Assembly (NCBI RefSeq): GCF_008801475.1
Contig: NZ_VZPP01000008.1
Location: 1 to 64,000 of the forward strand
Direction: 5' to 3'
Origin: Pseudomonas moorei
GTDB lineage: Bacteria; Pseudomonadota; Gammaproteobacteria; Pseudomonadales; Pseudomonadaceae
Length of the DNA: 64,000 nucleotides
The translations under genes and the position numbers were made by a program. Each line of letters starts with the position of its first letter. The stretch's first letter is position 1. This document shows positions 51,523 to 61,146 of this stretch, piece by piece. A model generated the notes under the pieces. The model saw nothing but the letters and a program-made list of their open reading frames with translations, was not told the DNA's origin and made no database searches.

Positions 51523-52952
51523 GCGCATTGATCCGTCACGGCAACTTCATCGATGGCCAATGGTCCAGCGGTGGCCCGACTTACCCGGTATTGAACCCGG
51601 CCACGGGCGAGTTGATTGCCGACGTACAAAAGGCCGGTGCCGAAGAAACCAACCTGGCCATTGCCGCCGCCAACCGCGCGCTGCCGGCGTGGCGCAAGCT
51701 GACCGCCAAGGAACGCAGCCAGCGCATCAAGCGCTGGGGCGAATTGATGCTGAGCAACCAGAAGGAGTTGGCGACACTGCTCAGCCGCGAACAGGGCAAG
51801 CCATTGGCCGAAGCCATGGGCGAAGTGGTCTACGCCGCGAGTTTCCTCGAGTGGTTCGCCGAGGAAGCCAAGCGTGCCTACGGCGACGTGATCCCGAGCC
51901 ACAAGGCCGATGCGCGGATCATCGTGGTCAAGGAAGCCATCGGTGTGGTCGCCGCGATCACCCCGTGGAATTTCCCGTTGGCCATGGTCACCCGCAAGGT
52001 CGGCCCGGCGCTGGCGGCTGGTTGCACGATGATTCTCAAGCCGTCGGAAGAAACCCCGTTGTCGGCGTTCGCGTTGGCGGTACTGGCCGAGCAGGCGGGC
52101 ATTCCGGCCGGTGTGTTCAACGTGGTGTCCGGTGATGCCGTCGCCATTGGCGGCGCGCTGCAAGCCTCCGGCATTGTGCGCAAACTGTCGTTCACCGGCT
52201 CCACCCGAACCGGCAAATTGCTGATGCGCCAGGCCGCCGACACCTTGAAAAAGGTCTCGCTGGAACTGGGCGGCAACGCGCCGTTCATCGTCTTCGACGA
52301 CGCCGATATCGACGCGGCGGTCAAAGGCGCGATGGCCTCGAAATTCCGCAACACCGGGCAAACCTGCGTCTGCGTGAACCGCTTCTTCATTCAGGACGGT
52401 GTCTACGAAGCCTTCACCGGCAAGCTCGCCGAAGCCGTGGCCGCCATGCGTGTCGGCAACGCCCTGGAAGGTGAAACCGAACAAGGTCCGTTGATCAACA
52501 GCGCAGCGCTGGCCAAGGTCGAACTGCACGTCAGCGACGCGCTGGAGAAGGGCGCCAAGGTCTTGTGCGGCGGCCGTCGACATGCCTTGGGTGGCACGTT
52601 CTACGAACCGACCATCCTTGCCGAAGCCAACAGCGACATGCTGATCGCCCAGGACGAAACCTTCGGCCCGGTGGCCGCCTGCTTCCGCTTCAAGGACGAG
52701 GCTGAAGTGCTGCAACGGGCCAACGACACACCGTACGGTTTGTCGGCCTACTTCTACAGCCGTGACATCGGCCGCGTGTGGCGCATGGCCGAAGGCCTGG
52801 AAGCGGGCATGGTCGGGATCAACGAGGGGATCATCTCCACGGAGGTGGCGCCGTTCGGTGGCATCAAGGAATCGGGCCTGGGTCGCGAGGGTTCCAGGTA
52901 CGGTCTGGATGACTACCTGGAAATCAAATACCTGTTGATGGGTGGTCTCTAA
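51519..52952 (+). CDS. NAD(P)-dependent aldehyde dehydrogenase (GabD-like)
   Basis: A 477-residue aldehyde dehydrogenase. The ATG at 51519 overlaps the aldo/keto reductase stop. The catalytic Glu is in VSLELGGNAP and Cys in NTGQTCVCVNR, and the NAD-binding sequence is ITPWNFPLAMVTRK. It is closest in pattern to succinate-semialdehyde dehydrogenases, and the CVCVNR motif is typical of that subgroup. It is the last gene of the Fae operon and is followed by a BIME. The natural aldehyde is unknown. Confidence 0.88.
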   Translation: MSALIRHGNFIDGQWSSGGPTYPVLNPATGELIADVQKAGAEETNLAIAAANRALPAWRKLTAKERSQRIKRWGELMLSNQKELATLLSREQGKPLAEAMGEVVYAASFLEWFAEEAKRAYGDVIPSHKADARIIVVKEAIGVVAAITPWNFPLAMVTRKVGPALAAGCTMILKPSEETPLSAFALAVLAEQAGIPAGVFNVVSGDAVAIGGALQASGIVRKLSFTGSTRTGKLLMRQAADTLKKVSLELGGNAPFIVFDDADIDAAVKGAMASKFRNTGQTCVCVNRFFIQDGVYEAFTGKLAEAVAAMRVGNALEGETEQGPLINSAALAKVELHVSDALEKGAKVLCGGRRHALGGTFYEPTILAEANSDMLIAQDETFGPVAACFRFKDEAEVLQRANDTPYGLSAYFYSRDIGRVWRMAEGLEAGMVGINEGIISTEVAPFGGIKESGLGREGSRYGLDDYLEIKYLLMGGL

Positions 52953-52964
52953 GGACGCACACCC

Positions 52965-53068
52965 CCTGTAGGAGCGAGCCGGCTCGCGATGGACTGGAGA
53001 ACACCGCGGGGTGCCAGGCTCCCCGCGTTATCGTTAACGATCATCGCGAGCAGGTTCGCTCCCACAAG
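52965..53068. repeat. BIME: inverted REP pair around a palindrome
   Basis: Same layout as at 49583: CTGTAGGAGCGAGCCGGCTCGC, a CGCGGGG/CCCCGCG core, and GCGAGCAGGTTCGCTCCCACA. The words GAACACCGCGGGGTG are shared between the two elements. Confidence 0.85.
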
Positions 53069-53083
53069 GGGGGCATCGTTGCC

Positions 53084-53959
53084 CTAGGGATTACTGACCA
53101 GTTCCAGCCACTCGGTAAACAACCGCACCTTCGACAAGCCCCGTTTGTCGTTCGCCACGTCCAGCCAATAGCCGTACGGCCCGACTACTTCCACCGGGGT
53201 GATGGGCAACAGGCTGCCGTTGGCCAGTTCCTTTTCGATCATCTGCCGGTCGATCACCGCCAGGCCGCCACCGGCCAGTGCGGTATGGATCACCTGATCC
53301 AGGGTGCTGAATTCCAGGCCTTGCCCGGCATCGACATCTTCCCGGCCCATCGCCGCCAACCAGTTCTCCCAGACCTTCAAGCGCTTGCCGTTGTGCAGGA
53401 TGTGCAGCAGCGGAAATTGCTGCAGGTCCGGTGCCTGGCCATCGATGAACAGCTCCGGGCTGGCCACGGCGATGTGCCGTTCCATCACCAGCAACTGGCT
53501 GTGGCATTGGGGGGCGGCTTCGAGGCCGAAGCGGATGTGGCAGTCGATTTCGGCGAGGCTGTCGTGACTGGCCTGATGGGTGACGCTCAGGCTGATGTCC
53601 GGGTAGCGCTGGCAGAAGGCGCGCAAGTGCGCCGATAGCCAGCGAGTGGCCCAGGTCGGCGGGGCGACGATGCGCAGGCGCTGACGCAGGTTGGGCACGC
53701 GCACCGCCTGCAGGGCACGCTCGATGTGGTCGAAGGCGTCGCTCAGGTGCGGCGAGAGGGCGATGCCGGCCTCGGTCAGGGACAGGCCCTGGGGCGTGCG
53801 AATGAACAACGCCACCCCGAGGTAGTCTTCAAGCTGCTTGATCTGCCGGCTGACCGCGCCCTGGGTGACATTCAGGCCCAGGGCGGCCTGGCTGAAACTG
53901 CGATGCCGCGCGACCTCTTCGAAGACGCGCAGCATGTTGAGCGAGGGCAGTTGACGCAT
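53084..53959 (-). CDS. LysR-family regulator (GcvA-like)
   Basis: A 291-residue LysR protein with N-terminal helix-turn-helix (PSLNMLRVFEEVARHRSFSQAALGLNVTQGAVSRQ) and a C-terminal effector domain of the GcvA subgroup (PPTWATRWLSAHLRAFCQRYPDISLSV). It is convergent with the Fae/aldehyde operon and transcribed toward it. The porin and ABC genes beyond its start lie on the same strand, so it could control either set. The start at 53959 has GGAG 11 nt away and removes a spurious N-terminal extension. Confidence 0.85.
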   Translation of the reverse strand: MRQLPSLNMLRVFEEVARHRSFSQAALGLNVTQGAVSRQIKQLEDYLGVALFIRTPQGLSLTEAGIALSPHLSDAFDHIERALQAVRVPNLRQRLRIVAPPTWATRWLSAHLRAFCQRYPDISLSVTHQASHDSLAEIDCHIRFGLEAAPQCHSQLLVMERHIAVASPELFIDGQAPDLQQFPLLHILHNGKRLKVWENWLAAMGREDVDAGQGLEFSTLDQVIHTALAGGGLAVIDRQMIEKELANGSLLPITPVEVVGPYGYWLDVANDKRGLSKVRLFTEWLELVSNP

Positions 53960-54060
53960 GGAAGAAGGGGCTCCGTACCTGACGCCGACATGGCTGATGT
54001 TCTGGGTGCCTATATGACGGTTAGCAAGGGGCCGATGCAAGTGTTGATTGGGCTGACGCC

Positions 54061-54142
54061 ATCGCGGGCAAGCCCGCTCCCACAGGGATCACCTGACCTG
54101 TGGGAACGGGCTTGTCGGGTCGCCGCATCGCCGCGAAGGCGT
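54061..54142. repeat. REP pair, direct-opposed
   Basis: ATCGCGGGCAAGCCCGCTCCC, 20 nt, then TGTGGGAACGGGCTTGTCGGG, between the LysR and porin genes. Confidence 0.78.
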
Positions 54143-54167
54143 TCTCACGAACGCCAAATACGCCGGA

Positions 54168-55349
54168 TCAGAAGTAATACCCGATGTTCATGTACAGCTG
54201 ATTCTCCCACTGGTTCGTGCCCCCGGCACCCAGGCTCTGGGTGTAGCTGCTGCCGCCAATGTACGGATCGTTTTTGCCGAACAGCCATTCGGTGGCGATC
54301 CACAGTTTGTTCAGCGAAAACGACGTACCAAGGATCATCCGTTGCGAGGTCTCGAAGTCGCTGGCGGATTTGTCGAAGGCGCTGTAGTTGGCGTAGAGCT
54401 TGACGCCGCTGATCTGGTCGAACAGGTACTTGCCGGCCACGTCGTAGCTGACGTCGGCCACATACAGATTGCCGCGGCTGGCAACGTTGTAGGTGCCGTC
54501 GTAACCGCCGAGGGTCACCAGTTCATCGGAGCCGAGGTTGCGGGGTGACATCTGCTGGCGCGCCGCCTGCAATTGCACGCCCCACGGACCATTCTTGCCC
54601 ATGTAGTGCACGCCCACGACGTTGCGTCGGCCGTTGTTGTCGGTGTCCTTGTTCTCCAGCGTCGAGGTCAGGCCGGAGAGGCCGACTTCGGATTTCCATG
54701 GCCCCAGGTCCAGGGCCTTGGCCACCCGCAGCACCACGGTGTTGCGTTCCTGGTTGTGGCTGCCATCGGCGACATAGCTGTCGGCTTCGGACACCACGCT
54801 GGAGTAGGTAACCCCGTTGCTGGTGCCTTTGCCTTGCCACGCCGGACGCAGGTAGTAACCGGCCTGGACGTTCCAGTCACCCGATTGCTGGATGTACTTG
54901 GCGCCGACCTGTTGCACGTCTTCCAGGCCGATGACGTTGCCCAGGGTTTCGTAGAAGGTGCTGCCGAAATACGGCTGCAAACCGAACGGCACGGTGTTCA
55001 GGCCCACTTGCACCTGCTGGTCGGGGTTGAACTTGTAGCCGGCCCAGGCGTACTTGGCGAATTGGATGTCGCCGTAGTTCTTGGTGTACTGGTAGGGATA
55101 GGAACGCCCGTAGAAGCGGTACTGGGCTTCACCGATCCAGGTGTCGGAGTTGTATTTGGCGCTGAGGAACACCGTGTCCAGGCCGAACTTCTGAATGTCG
55201 CGATCCGGGTCATAGTCCCATCGGGCACGCACCGCGCCGCCGAGGTCGAGGTTGTCGGTGACTTGCACGGCCATGGCCGGTGCCGCCAAAGCGCCGAGGA
55301 CAGGAATTAAAGCAATGGAACGGATAGCGCGTGGGGTGATTGTGCGCAC
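54168..55349 (-). CDS. Outer-membrane porin-like beta-barrel protein
   Basis: A 393-residue exported protein with signal peptide ending APAMA and a repeating strand pattern (YNSDTWIGEAQYRFYGR, YNVASRGNLYVADVSYDVAGKYL) ending in aromatic NIGYYF, the C-terminal Phe signal of outer-membrane barrels. It resembles Pseudomonas uptake porins of unclear family. It lies next to the peptide-type ABC operon on the same strand, so it probably passes the same substrate through the outer membrane. Confidence 0.83.
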   Translation of the reverse strand: MRTITPRAIRSIALIPVLGALAAPAMAVQVTDNLDLGGAVRARWDYDPDRDIQKFGLDTVFLSAKYNSDTWIGEAQYRFYGRSYPYQYTKNYGDIQFAKYAWAGYKFNPDQQVQVGLNTVPFGLQPYFGSTFYETLGNVIGLEDVQQVGAKYIQQSGDWNVQAGYYLRPAWQGKGTSNGVTYSSVVSEADSYVADGSHNQERNTVVLRVAKALDLGPWKSEVGLSGLTSTLENKDTDNNGRRNVVGVHYMGKNGPWGVQLQAARQQMSPRNLGSDELVTLGGYDGTYNVASRGNLYVADVSYDVAGKYLFDQISGVKLYANYSAFDKSASDFETSQRMILGTSFSLNKLWIATEWLFGKNDPYIGGSSYTQSLGAGGTNQWENQLYMNIGYYF

Positions 55350-55444
55350 GGTCTTACTCCCGATTTCTGATTTTTATGGGCAACAGCAACCCCGGCCGCG
55401 GCGAGCGCCGCAGCACGGGGCAAAGGGTTTTGGCTTCGCCGGGC

Positions 55445-57094
55445 CTAAGGCCTGATCAATCTCAACGCCGGGCCATCCACCGGCACGGCGGGTATCGCCG
55501 ATGCACCGGGCGCGGCCGCGAGCAGCGTCTGGGTGTAGCTGTTTTGCGGTCGCAGCAGCACCTGTTCGGCGGTGCCGTATTCGACGACTTCACCCTGGCG
55601 CATCACCGCGATGTAATCGCTGATTTGCGCGGCCACCCGCAGGTCGTGGGTGATGAACAAAATGCTCAGGTTCAGTCGCTGTTGCAGTTCGGCCAGCAAC
55701 TCCAGCACCTGCTTCTGCACCGAGACATCCAGCGCCGAGACGCTTTCATCGGCGATCAGCACTTCGGGGCGCATGGCCAGTGCCCGGGCGATGCCGATGC
55801 GTTGGCGCTGGCCGCCGGAAAACTGCCGGGGTTTGCGTTTGAGGGCGTCACGCTTGAGCCCCACCTGTTCCAGCAAATCACCGGCCTCGGCCCACGCATC
55901 CCCGGCCGACAAGCCGCGCAGTTGTGCGGCGCGGGCGATGATGTCGCCGACCCGGTGACGTGGATTGAGCGAGCCGTAAGGGTCCTGGAAAATCATCTGG
56001 ATGCGTCGCCGGTTGGCGGCCAATGCCGAGCCGCGCAGGGCCAGGAAATCGGTGTCACCGACCCAGACGTGACCGCTGTCGCTGTCCACCAGGCGAATGG
56101 CCGCCTTGACCAGGGTGCTCTTGCCCGAACCGGACTCGCCGACGATGGCCAGGGTCTTGCCCCGTGGCAGTTGCAGCGAGACATCCCGCAGGGCCGCCAC
56201 CGATCGACCGCCGACGTTGTAGGTCTTGGTCAGGTGTTCGATGCGCAGTGCCAGCTCTCCGTCGGCGCTGGGCACGTGCAGTTCCGGGTGCAGCGCCGGG
56301 ACGGCGGCGATCAATTTGCGCGTGTACGGATGCACGGGGGCGTTGAGCACCTGATCGCGCTCACCGATTTCCACCAGGCGGCCACCTTCCATCACCGCGA
56401 TGCGATCGGCGATTTCCGCGACCACGCCAAAGTCGTGGGTGATGAACAGAATCCCGTGCTGACCGCGTCCACGCAATTCACGCACCAGTTTCAGCACTTG
56501 TGCCTGGGTGGTGACGTCGAGGGCCGTGGTCGGCTCGTCGGCGATCAGCAGGTCCGGGCTCATCGCCAGGGCCATGGCAATCACCACGCGTTGGCATTGG
56601 CCGCCGGACAACTGGTGGGGAAAGCTGTTGGCGATCCGTGGCGGGTCGGGCAAATGCGTCGAGTCGAGCAGGGCGAGCATGCGTTCCCGGCGCTCGGCGG
56701 CGGGCATCTGCGGTGCATGAATGTCGAAGATTTCCTCGACTTGCTGACCGATGCGGATGGCCGGGTTCAACGCCGCCATGGGCTCCTGGAAAATCATCGC
56801 GATGCGATTGCCGCGCAACCGGCGCAAGGAGTGTTCGTCCATGCGGCAGATGTCGCCGCCGAGAAAATCGATGACTCCTTCGCTGTGCCGCAAGCCTTTG
56901 GCGTAGTCGCCCATGATGGCGGCCGAGAGCACCGATTTGCCTGAACCGGACTCGCCGATCACGCAGAGAATTTCGCCTTTGCGCACATCCAGGTTAATGC
57001 CTTGCACGGCGTGGGTGCGGTCGGCGCCGGCAGGCAGTTCGATGGAGAGGTTCTCCACCCGCAGCACTTGTTGCAGATTTTGATGTGGGCTCAT
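55445..57094 (-). CDS. Peptide-type ABC transporter ATPase, two domains fused (DppD-DppF)
   Basis: A 549-residue protein containing two complete ABC domains. The first has Walker [12 protein letters not shown], signature LSGGQCQR and Walker [13 protein letters not shown]; the second has Walker [12 protein letters not shown], signature FSGGQRQR and Walker [13 protein letters not shown]. Oligopeptide-transporter C-terminal motifs ([23 protein letters not shown]) follow each. The fusion replaces separate D and F ATPases. It is the last gene of the four-gene transport operon. The start at 57094 follows the permease stop by 2 nt. Confidence 0.92.
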   Translation of the reverse strand: MSPHQNLQQVLRVENLSIELPAGADRTHAVQGINLDVRKGEILCVIGESGSGKSVLSAAIMGDYAKGLRHSEGVIDFLGGDICRMDEHSLRRLRGNRIAMIFQEPMAALNPAIRIGQQVEEIFDIHAPQMPAAERRERMLALLDSTHLPDPPRIANSFPHQLSGGQCQRVVIAMALAMSPDLLIADEPTTALDVTTQAQVLKLVRELRGRGQHGILFITHDFGVVAEIADRIAVMEGGRLVEIGERDQVLNAPVHPYTRKLIAAVPALHPELHVPSADGELALRIEHLTKTYNVGGRSVAALRDVSLQLPRGKTLAIVGESGSGKSTLVKAAIRLVDSDSGHVWVGDTDFLALRGSALAANRRRIQMIFQDPYGSLNPRHRVGDIIARAAQLRGLSAGDAWAEAGDLLEQVGLKRDALKRKPRQFSGGQRQRIGIARALAMRPEVLIADESVSALDVSVQKQVLELLAELQQRLNLSILFITHDLRVAAQISDYIAVMRQGEVVEYGTAEQVLLRPQNSYTQTLLAAAPGASAIPAVPVDGPALRLIRP

Positions 57095-57096
57095 GC

Positions 57097-57933
57097 TCAG
57101 CTCCTTGTGCCTTTCTGGGCGTGTTCGTCCAGACCGTCCGCCAGCAGGCTCAGGCCCAGCATCAGGGTGGAGATGGCAATGCACGGGAAGATCACCAGGT
57201 GCGGGAACGCGATGGCCATGCTGCGACCTTCGTTGATCATGCCGCCCCAGTCCGGGGTGGGCGGTGGCAGGCCGAGGCCGAGGAAGCCGAGGGCGCCGAT
57301 CATGATCGCGGTGTAGCCGATGCGCAGGCAGAAATCGACGATCAGTGGGCCGCCGCAGTTGGGCAGGATTTCCACCAGCATGATGCGCAGCGAACCCTCG
57401 CCCTGGGTGATCGCACTGAGTACGTAGTCCCGGGAACGGATATCGATGGTCAGGGCGCGCATGATGCGGAAGATCGCCGGGGCGCTGGTGAAGGTCACCG
57501 CGATCAGGATGTTCAGTGCCGAAGCACCGAGGGCGATGATGATCACGATGTACAGCACCAAAACCGGGAACGACAGCACGGTGTCGGCGACGTAGGACAG
57601 GAACCCGTCGACCTTGCCATTGAAGTAGCCGGCGCACAGGCCCATGGCGATGCCCACGGCGAAGGCCGTCAGCGTCGCCAGGATCGACCAGAACAGTACG
57701 GTGCGCGTCCCCCAGATCAGTCGCGAAAGAATGTCCCGGCCAATCAGGTCGGTGCCCAGCAGGAAGCTTTGACCCGAGCCGTAGGCGGTCATTGGGGTCA
57801 GCAACGGGCTGAAGCTTTCCAGCGGGTCATGGGGGGCCAGCCACGGGGCAAACGCCGCGATCAGCACCCAGCCACCGACCAGCAGCAAACCAAGCAGGGC
57901 CAGGGGATGTTTGAACGATTGCAGGAAGCTCAT
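57097..57933 (-). CDS. Peptide-type ABC transporter permease (DppC-like)
   Basis: A 278-residue inner-membrane permease. The N-terminal OppC-type helix (PLALLGLLLVGGWVLIAAFAPWLAPHDP) and the GTDLIGRDILSRLIWGTRT motif are typical, and the EAA-loop region is in LRIGYTAIMIGALGFLGLGLPPPTPDWGGMI. Its start overlaps the stop of the DppB-like gene by 4 nt (ATGA). Confidence 0.92.
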   Translation of the reverse strand: MSFLQSFKHPLALLGLLLVGGWVLIAAFAPWLAPHDPLESFSPLLTPMTAYGSGQSFLLGTDLIGRDILSRLIWGTRTVLFWSILATLTAFAVGIAMGLCAGYFNGKVDGFLSYVADTVLSFPVLVLYIVIIIALGASALNILIAVTFTSAPAIFRIMRALTIDIRSRDYVLSAITQGEGSLRIMLVEILPNCGGPLIVDFCLRIGYTAIMIGALGFLGLGLPPPTPDWGGMINEGRSMAIAFPHLVIFPCIAISTLMLGLSLLADGLDEHAQKGTRS

Positions 57934-58883
57934 TGGCCACCTCCGCCAAGACTGCGCAAGGTGATGCGCGGGTTGAGCCAGGTGTAGGCCAGGTCGGAAA
58001 AGATTTTGGTCGCGCCGACCACCGCGCCACTGATCATCGCGCAGGCTTCGATCAGGTAGACGTCGTGGTTCAGCGAGGCGGTGTACAGCAACGAACCGAA
58101 GCCCTTGTAGGCGAAGAACACCTCGACCACGATCACGTTCGACAGCAGCCACGGGATGTACAGCATGATCACCGTGATTGGCGCGATGAGTACATTGCGC
58201 AGGGCGTGGCGCAATACGATGCGCGAGGTCGAGGCGCCTTTGAGGCGAGCGGTGCGGATGTACGGCGCCTGCATCACTTCGACCATCGACGCGCGGGTGA
58301 TGCGGGCCAGGTAACCGATGCCGAACAGGCACAGCACCATCAGCGGCAGGGCCAGTTCGGCGGCGTTGAAACCGTCGCTCATGCTGCTCACGCCCGGCAG
58401 CCAATTGAGCCAGAACACGAAAATCGCCGAGACGAACACCGCACTGGCGAAGTCCGGAATCGAGGTGGTGACGATCGACAGGAACGACACCAGGCGATCA
58501 ACGAAAGAGCCCTGGCGGATGCCGGCCAGAATACCCAGGGTCAAGGCCACCGGCACCATCACCAGCAGCGCCAGTCCGGCGAGGGTCAGGGTCTGCCCCA
58601 GGTTCGGCAGCAGCAGGTTGATCACCGGCTCGCGAAAGTGCACGGACGTGCCCCAGTCGCCACTGACAAAATCCTTCAGCCAAACCAGGTAGCGCCACAG
58701 GAAGGGCTGGTTGTAGCCATGTTCCACCAGCCACGCGGCGCGTTGGTCGGCGGCGGAGTAGGGGCCGAGGACGTTGATCGCCACGTCCTCGATGTTCAAC
58801 TCTAGGGCGACGAACACGATCAGCGACACCGACAAAAGGGTCGCGATCAACGCCAGTAATTTGCGTAACAGAAATTCAGCCAT
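57930..58883 (-). CDS. Peptide-type ABC transporter permease (DppB-like)
   Basis: A 317-residue inner-membrane permease with the OppB pattern: N-terminal RKLLALIATLLSVSLIVFVALEL, a long periplasmic loop, and the EAA-like RAVLRHALRNVLIAPIT segment (SRIVLRHALRNVLIAPIT). It forms the channel with the DppC-like partner. A 76-nt gap separates it from the binding protein gene, transcribed first. Confidence 0.92.
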   Translation of the reverse strand: MAEFLLRKLLALIATLLSVSLIVFVALELNIEDVAINVLGPYSAADQRAAWLVEHGYNQPFLWRYLVWLKDFVSGDWGTSVHFREPVINLLLPNLGQTLTLAGLALLVMVPVALTLGILAGIRQGSFVDRLVSFLSIVTTSIPDFASAVFVSAIFVFWLNWLPGVSSMSDGFNAAELALPLMVLCLFGIGYLARITRASMVEVMQAPYIRTARLKGASTSRIVLRHALRNVLIAPITVIMLYIPWLLSNVIVVEVFFAYKGFGSLLYTASLNHDVYLIEACAMISGAVVGATKIFSDLAYTWLNPRITLRSLGGGGQ

Positions 58884-58959
58884 GCTTGCAGGCTCCAGCT
58901 AATCAAGGGATGCCGGCCCGCCGCACCCTGGGGTGGGCGAGCGCGTAGGGGGCTGCGCG

Positions 58960-60594
58960 TCAGGCGCTCAACCAGACTTCATCCATTGGGTAGAAGTCCG
59001 AAGGGTGAACCTTGAACCCCTGGACCTTCTTGCTGGTGGCGGTGAACTTGTCGGCCCAGAACGGCTGCACCATCACGCTGGCCTCCTGGAGGATGCGTTC
59101 GACGTCCTGCATGGCGAGGGCGCGCTGCTTCGGATCGATGATGCCCATGGCCTTGTCCAGCGCGGCGTCGAACGCCGGGTCGCTGTAATGGCTTTCGTTC
59201 CAGGCGGCGCCGCTGCGGTAGGCCAGTTCCAGGGACATCACGCCCAGCGGACGGTGTGCCCAATAGGTCAGGCTGAACGCCGCCTTGTCCCAGATCGGCC
59301 AGTACTGGGTGGCCGGAATCACTTTGAGGTTGATGCGGATTCCGGCCTCCAGGCAGTTCTGTTGCAGGATCTGCGCGCAGTCCTGCTCGTAGCGGCCCTG
59401 GGTGTTGCCGACGATCAGGTCGATGTCGATGCCATTGGGGTAACCGGCGTCGGCCAGCAGCTTTTTCGCCCCGGCCACGTCCCGTTCGCGTTTGGGCAGC
59501 GGCGCGTATTCCGGGTGTGACGGCGCGACATGGTGGTTTTCGCCAAGGGTGCCCATGCCGCGATAGGCGATTTTCAGCATCTGCGCGTTGTCGGCGCACA
59601 GCGCCACGGCTTTGCGGATACGCACATCGGTGAACGGCTTCTGGTCGCAAGCCATGCGCATGACCACGGTTTGCGCCGACTTGCAGCTGAGCAACTGCGC
59701 GCCCGGCAAGCGCTTGGCCAGGTCCAGCTCGGCCACTGTGACCCGATAGAGCACATCGACCTGACCGGCCTGCAAGGCCGCCAGATGGGTCGAAATGTCG
59801 GTGCCCATGTCGACGTAACGCAGCTCGTCGAGGTTGGCCGGTTTGCGCCAGTAGTCTGCCCGTTTGGCGAAGGTCGCCTGTTTGTTGACGGCAAACGACA
59901 CCAGTTTGAACGGGCCGGTGCCGATCGGGTTTTTCGTCCAGTCGTCACCGGCCTTGAAGCTGCGGTGCACGAGGGTACAGGTGAAGGCGCTGAGCATTTC
60001 CGGGATGGCCAGGATCGGACGCTTGAGCACCAGGCGGAACTGGTACGGACCGGTTTTCTCGAAGGAATCGATGTCCTGGAAGGCCGTGCGGTTGACCGAC
60101 TTGGAGTCGGCGGCGATCCAGCGATGGATGTTGTGTTCGACATCGTCGCTGGTGAACTCGTCGCCGTTGCTCCACTTGACGCCCTGGCGCAGGTTGAAGG
60201 TCCAGACCTTGAGGTCTTCGGACGGGCTCCAGCTCTCGGCCAGGTACGGATGGGTGATGTTGTCGGCGTCGACCCAGGTCAGGAACTCCAGGGAGTTGCG
60301 CAGCAGGTTCGAGGCTTCGATCCAGGTGATCAGCATCGGGTCTTGGATTTCCTGGATGGCGCAGGCAAAGCGCAGGCTGCCACCTTGGCGCGGCGGCTGT
60401 TGCTCGGCGGCGAACGCCGGGTCGCTCAGTAATGCCGAACCGACGAAGGTGCTGGCGCTGGCGACGGTGACGCCCAACAGGACGGCGGTACGCAGGAATT
60501 GTCGACGGTTGATCTGGCCATTCGTTACCTGTGAGCACAGGTCTTCCACGGCTGGGTGCGGCGCGGCGCCGTCCAGTGTCTTGAGCTCGTTCAT
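58960..60594 (-). CDS. Peptide-type ABC transporter substrate-binding protein (SBP family 5)
   Basis: A 544-residue periplasmic binding protein. The N-terminus has RRQFLRTAVLLGVTVAS, with an RR pair suggesting a Tat-type signal, before the mature start near residue 60. The SBP_bac_5 core is visible: DNITHPYLAESWSPSEDLKVWTFNLRQGVKWSNGDEFTSDDV and later RVTVAELDLAKRLPG. The family binds peptides, nickel, opines or glycosides; the ligand is open. GGAGAGG precedes the ATG. It heads the transport operon. Confidence 0.9.
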   Translation of the reverse strand: MNELKTLDGAAPHPAVEDLCSQVTNGQINRRQFLRTAVLLGVTVASASTFVGSALLSDPAFAAEQQPPRQGGSLRFACAIQEIQDPMLITWIEASNLLRNSLEFLTWVDADNITHPYLAESWSPSEDLKVWTFNLRQGVKWSNGDEFTSDDVEHNIHRWIAADSKSVNRTAFQDIDSFEKTGPYQFRLVLKRPILAIPEMLSAFTCTLVHRSFKAGDDWTKNPIGTGPFKLVSFAVNKQATFAKRADYWRKPANLDELRYVDMGTDISTHLAALQAGQVDVLYRVTVAELDLAKRLPGAQLLSCKSAQTVVMRMACDQKPFTDVRIRKAVALCADNAQMLKIAYRGMGTLGENHHVAPSHPEYAPLPKRERDVAGAKKLLADAGYPNGIDIDLIVGNTQGRYEQDCAQILQQNCLEAGIRINLKVIPATQYWPIWDKAAFSLTYWAHRPLGVMSLELAYRSGAAWNESHYSDPAFDAALDKAMGIIDPKQRALAMQDVERILQEASVMVQPFWADKFTATSKKVQGFKVHPSDFYPMDEVWLSA

Positions 60595-60835
60595 AAAGCC
60601 TCTCCGATACGTAGCAAAGTGCGTTTTTCGACTGGCCGCAGCGAGGGCAGGCAGTCTGGAACTCGGGGGATCAAGTCAGCGAAAGAGTCAGCGCCGGGCA
60701 CCGGGCAGGCGCAGGCGAGGCGGGCGTGAAGCCGGCGGAACAAGGGGGAGGAGGGAGCAGGTGAGGTAAGGCATTGGGGCAGTTCTCATGTTGTTTTTAT
60801 TAGAGATGCCATCAGTTTTGTCACCGGGGAAAAGA

Positions 60836-60876
60836 TCGACAAACGATTAATTCAGCGAGCAAACGTTCGATAAACG
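60836..60876. promoter_or_regulatory. Direct repeats upstream of the ABC operon, possible LysR site
   Basis: TCGACAAACG (60836-60845) and TCGATAAACG (60867-60876) are 31 bp apart, three helical turns. The reverse complement TTAATCGTTTGTCGA (about 60838-60850) recurs as TAAATCGTTTGTTCAA before the aldehyde dehydrogenase gene at 62179. Confidence 0.4.
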
Positions 60877-60932
60877 CATGTTACTGGCGCAACGCTAGGT
60901 CAGCGCCTGAAATAGACGGGTGAAAGACAGCC

Positions 60933-61024
60933 CCTGTGGGAGTGAGTTTGCTCGCGATTGCGCTGTGCCAATCGACTTTTATGTGTCAGATACTCCGCTT
61001 TCGCGAGCAGGCTCGCTTCCACAG
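60933..61024. repeat. REP pair (inverted)
   Basis: CTGTGGGAGTGAGTTTGCTCGCG at the left and CGCGAGCAGGCTCGCTTCCACAG at the right, within the 550-nt region between the divergent binding-protein and LysR genes. Nothing else coding was found in that region. Confidence 0.8.
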
Positions 61025-61146
61025 ACAAGCCATCTGCGGGATGTGGAAATTGTCCGACACAACACAAAAACGCATGTTGCTCGGGAAATTTTCTCCAAGG
61101 CATGGGATGCTTTGCCCCTGGTCAGCCTTCCACGAGTGCCTTTTTC

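Noticed and set aside
55340..56944. 534-codon plus-strand frame
   Set aside because: Antisense to the fused ABC ATPase, which carries all expected motifs on the other strand.
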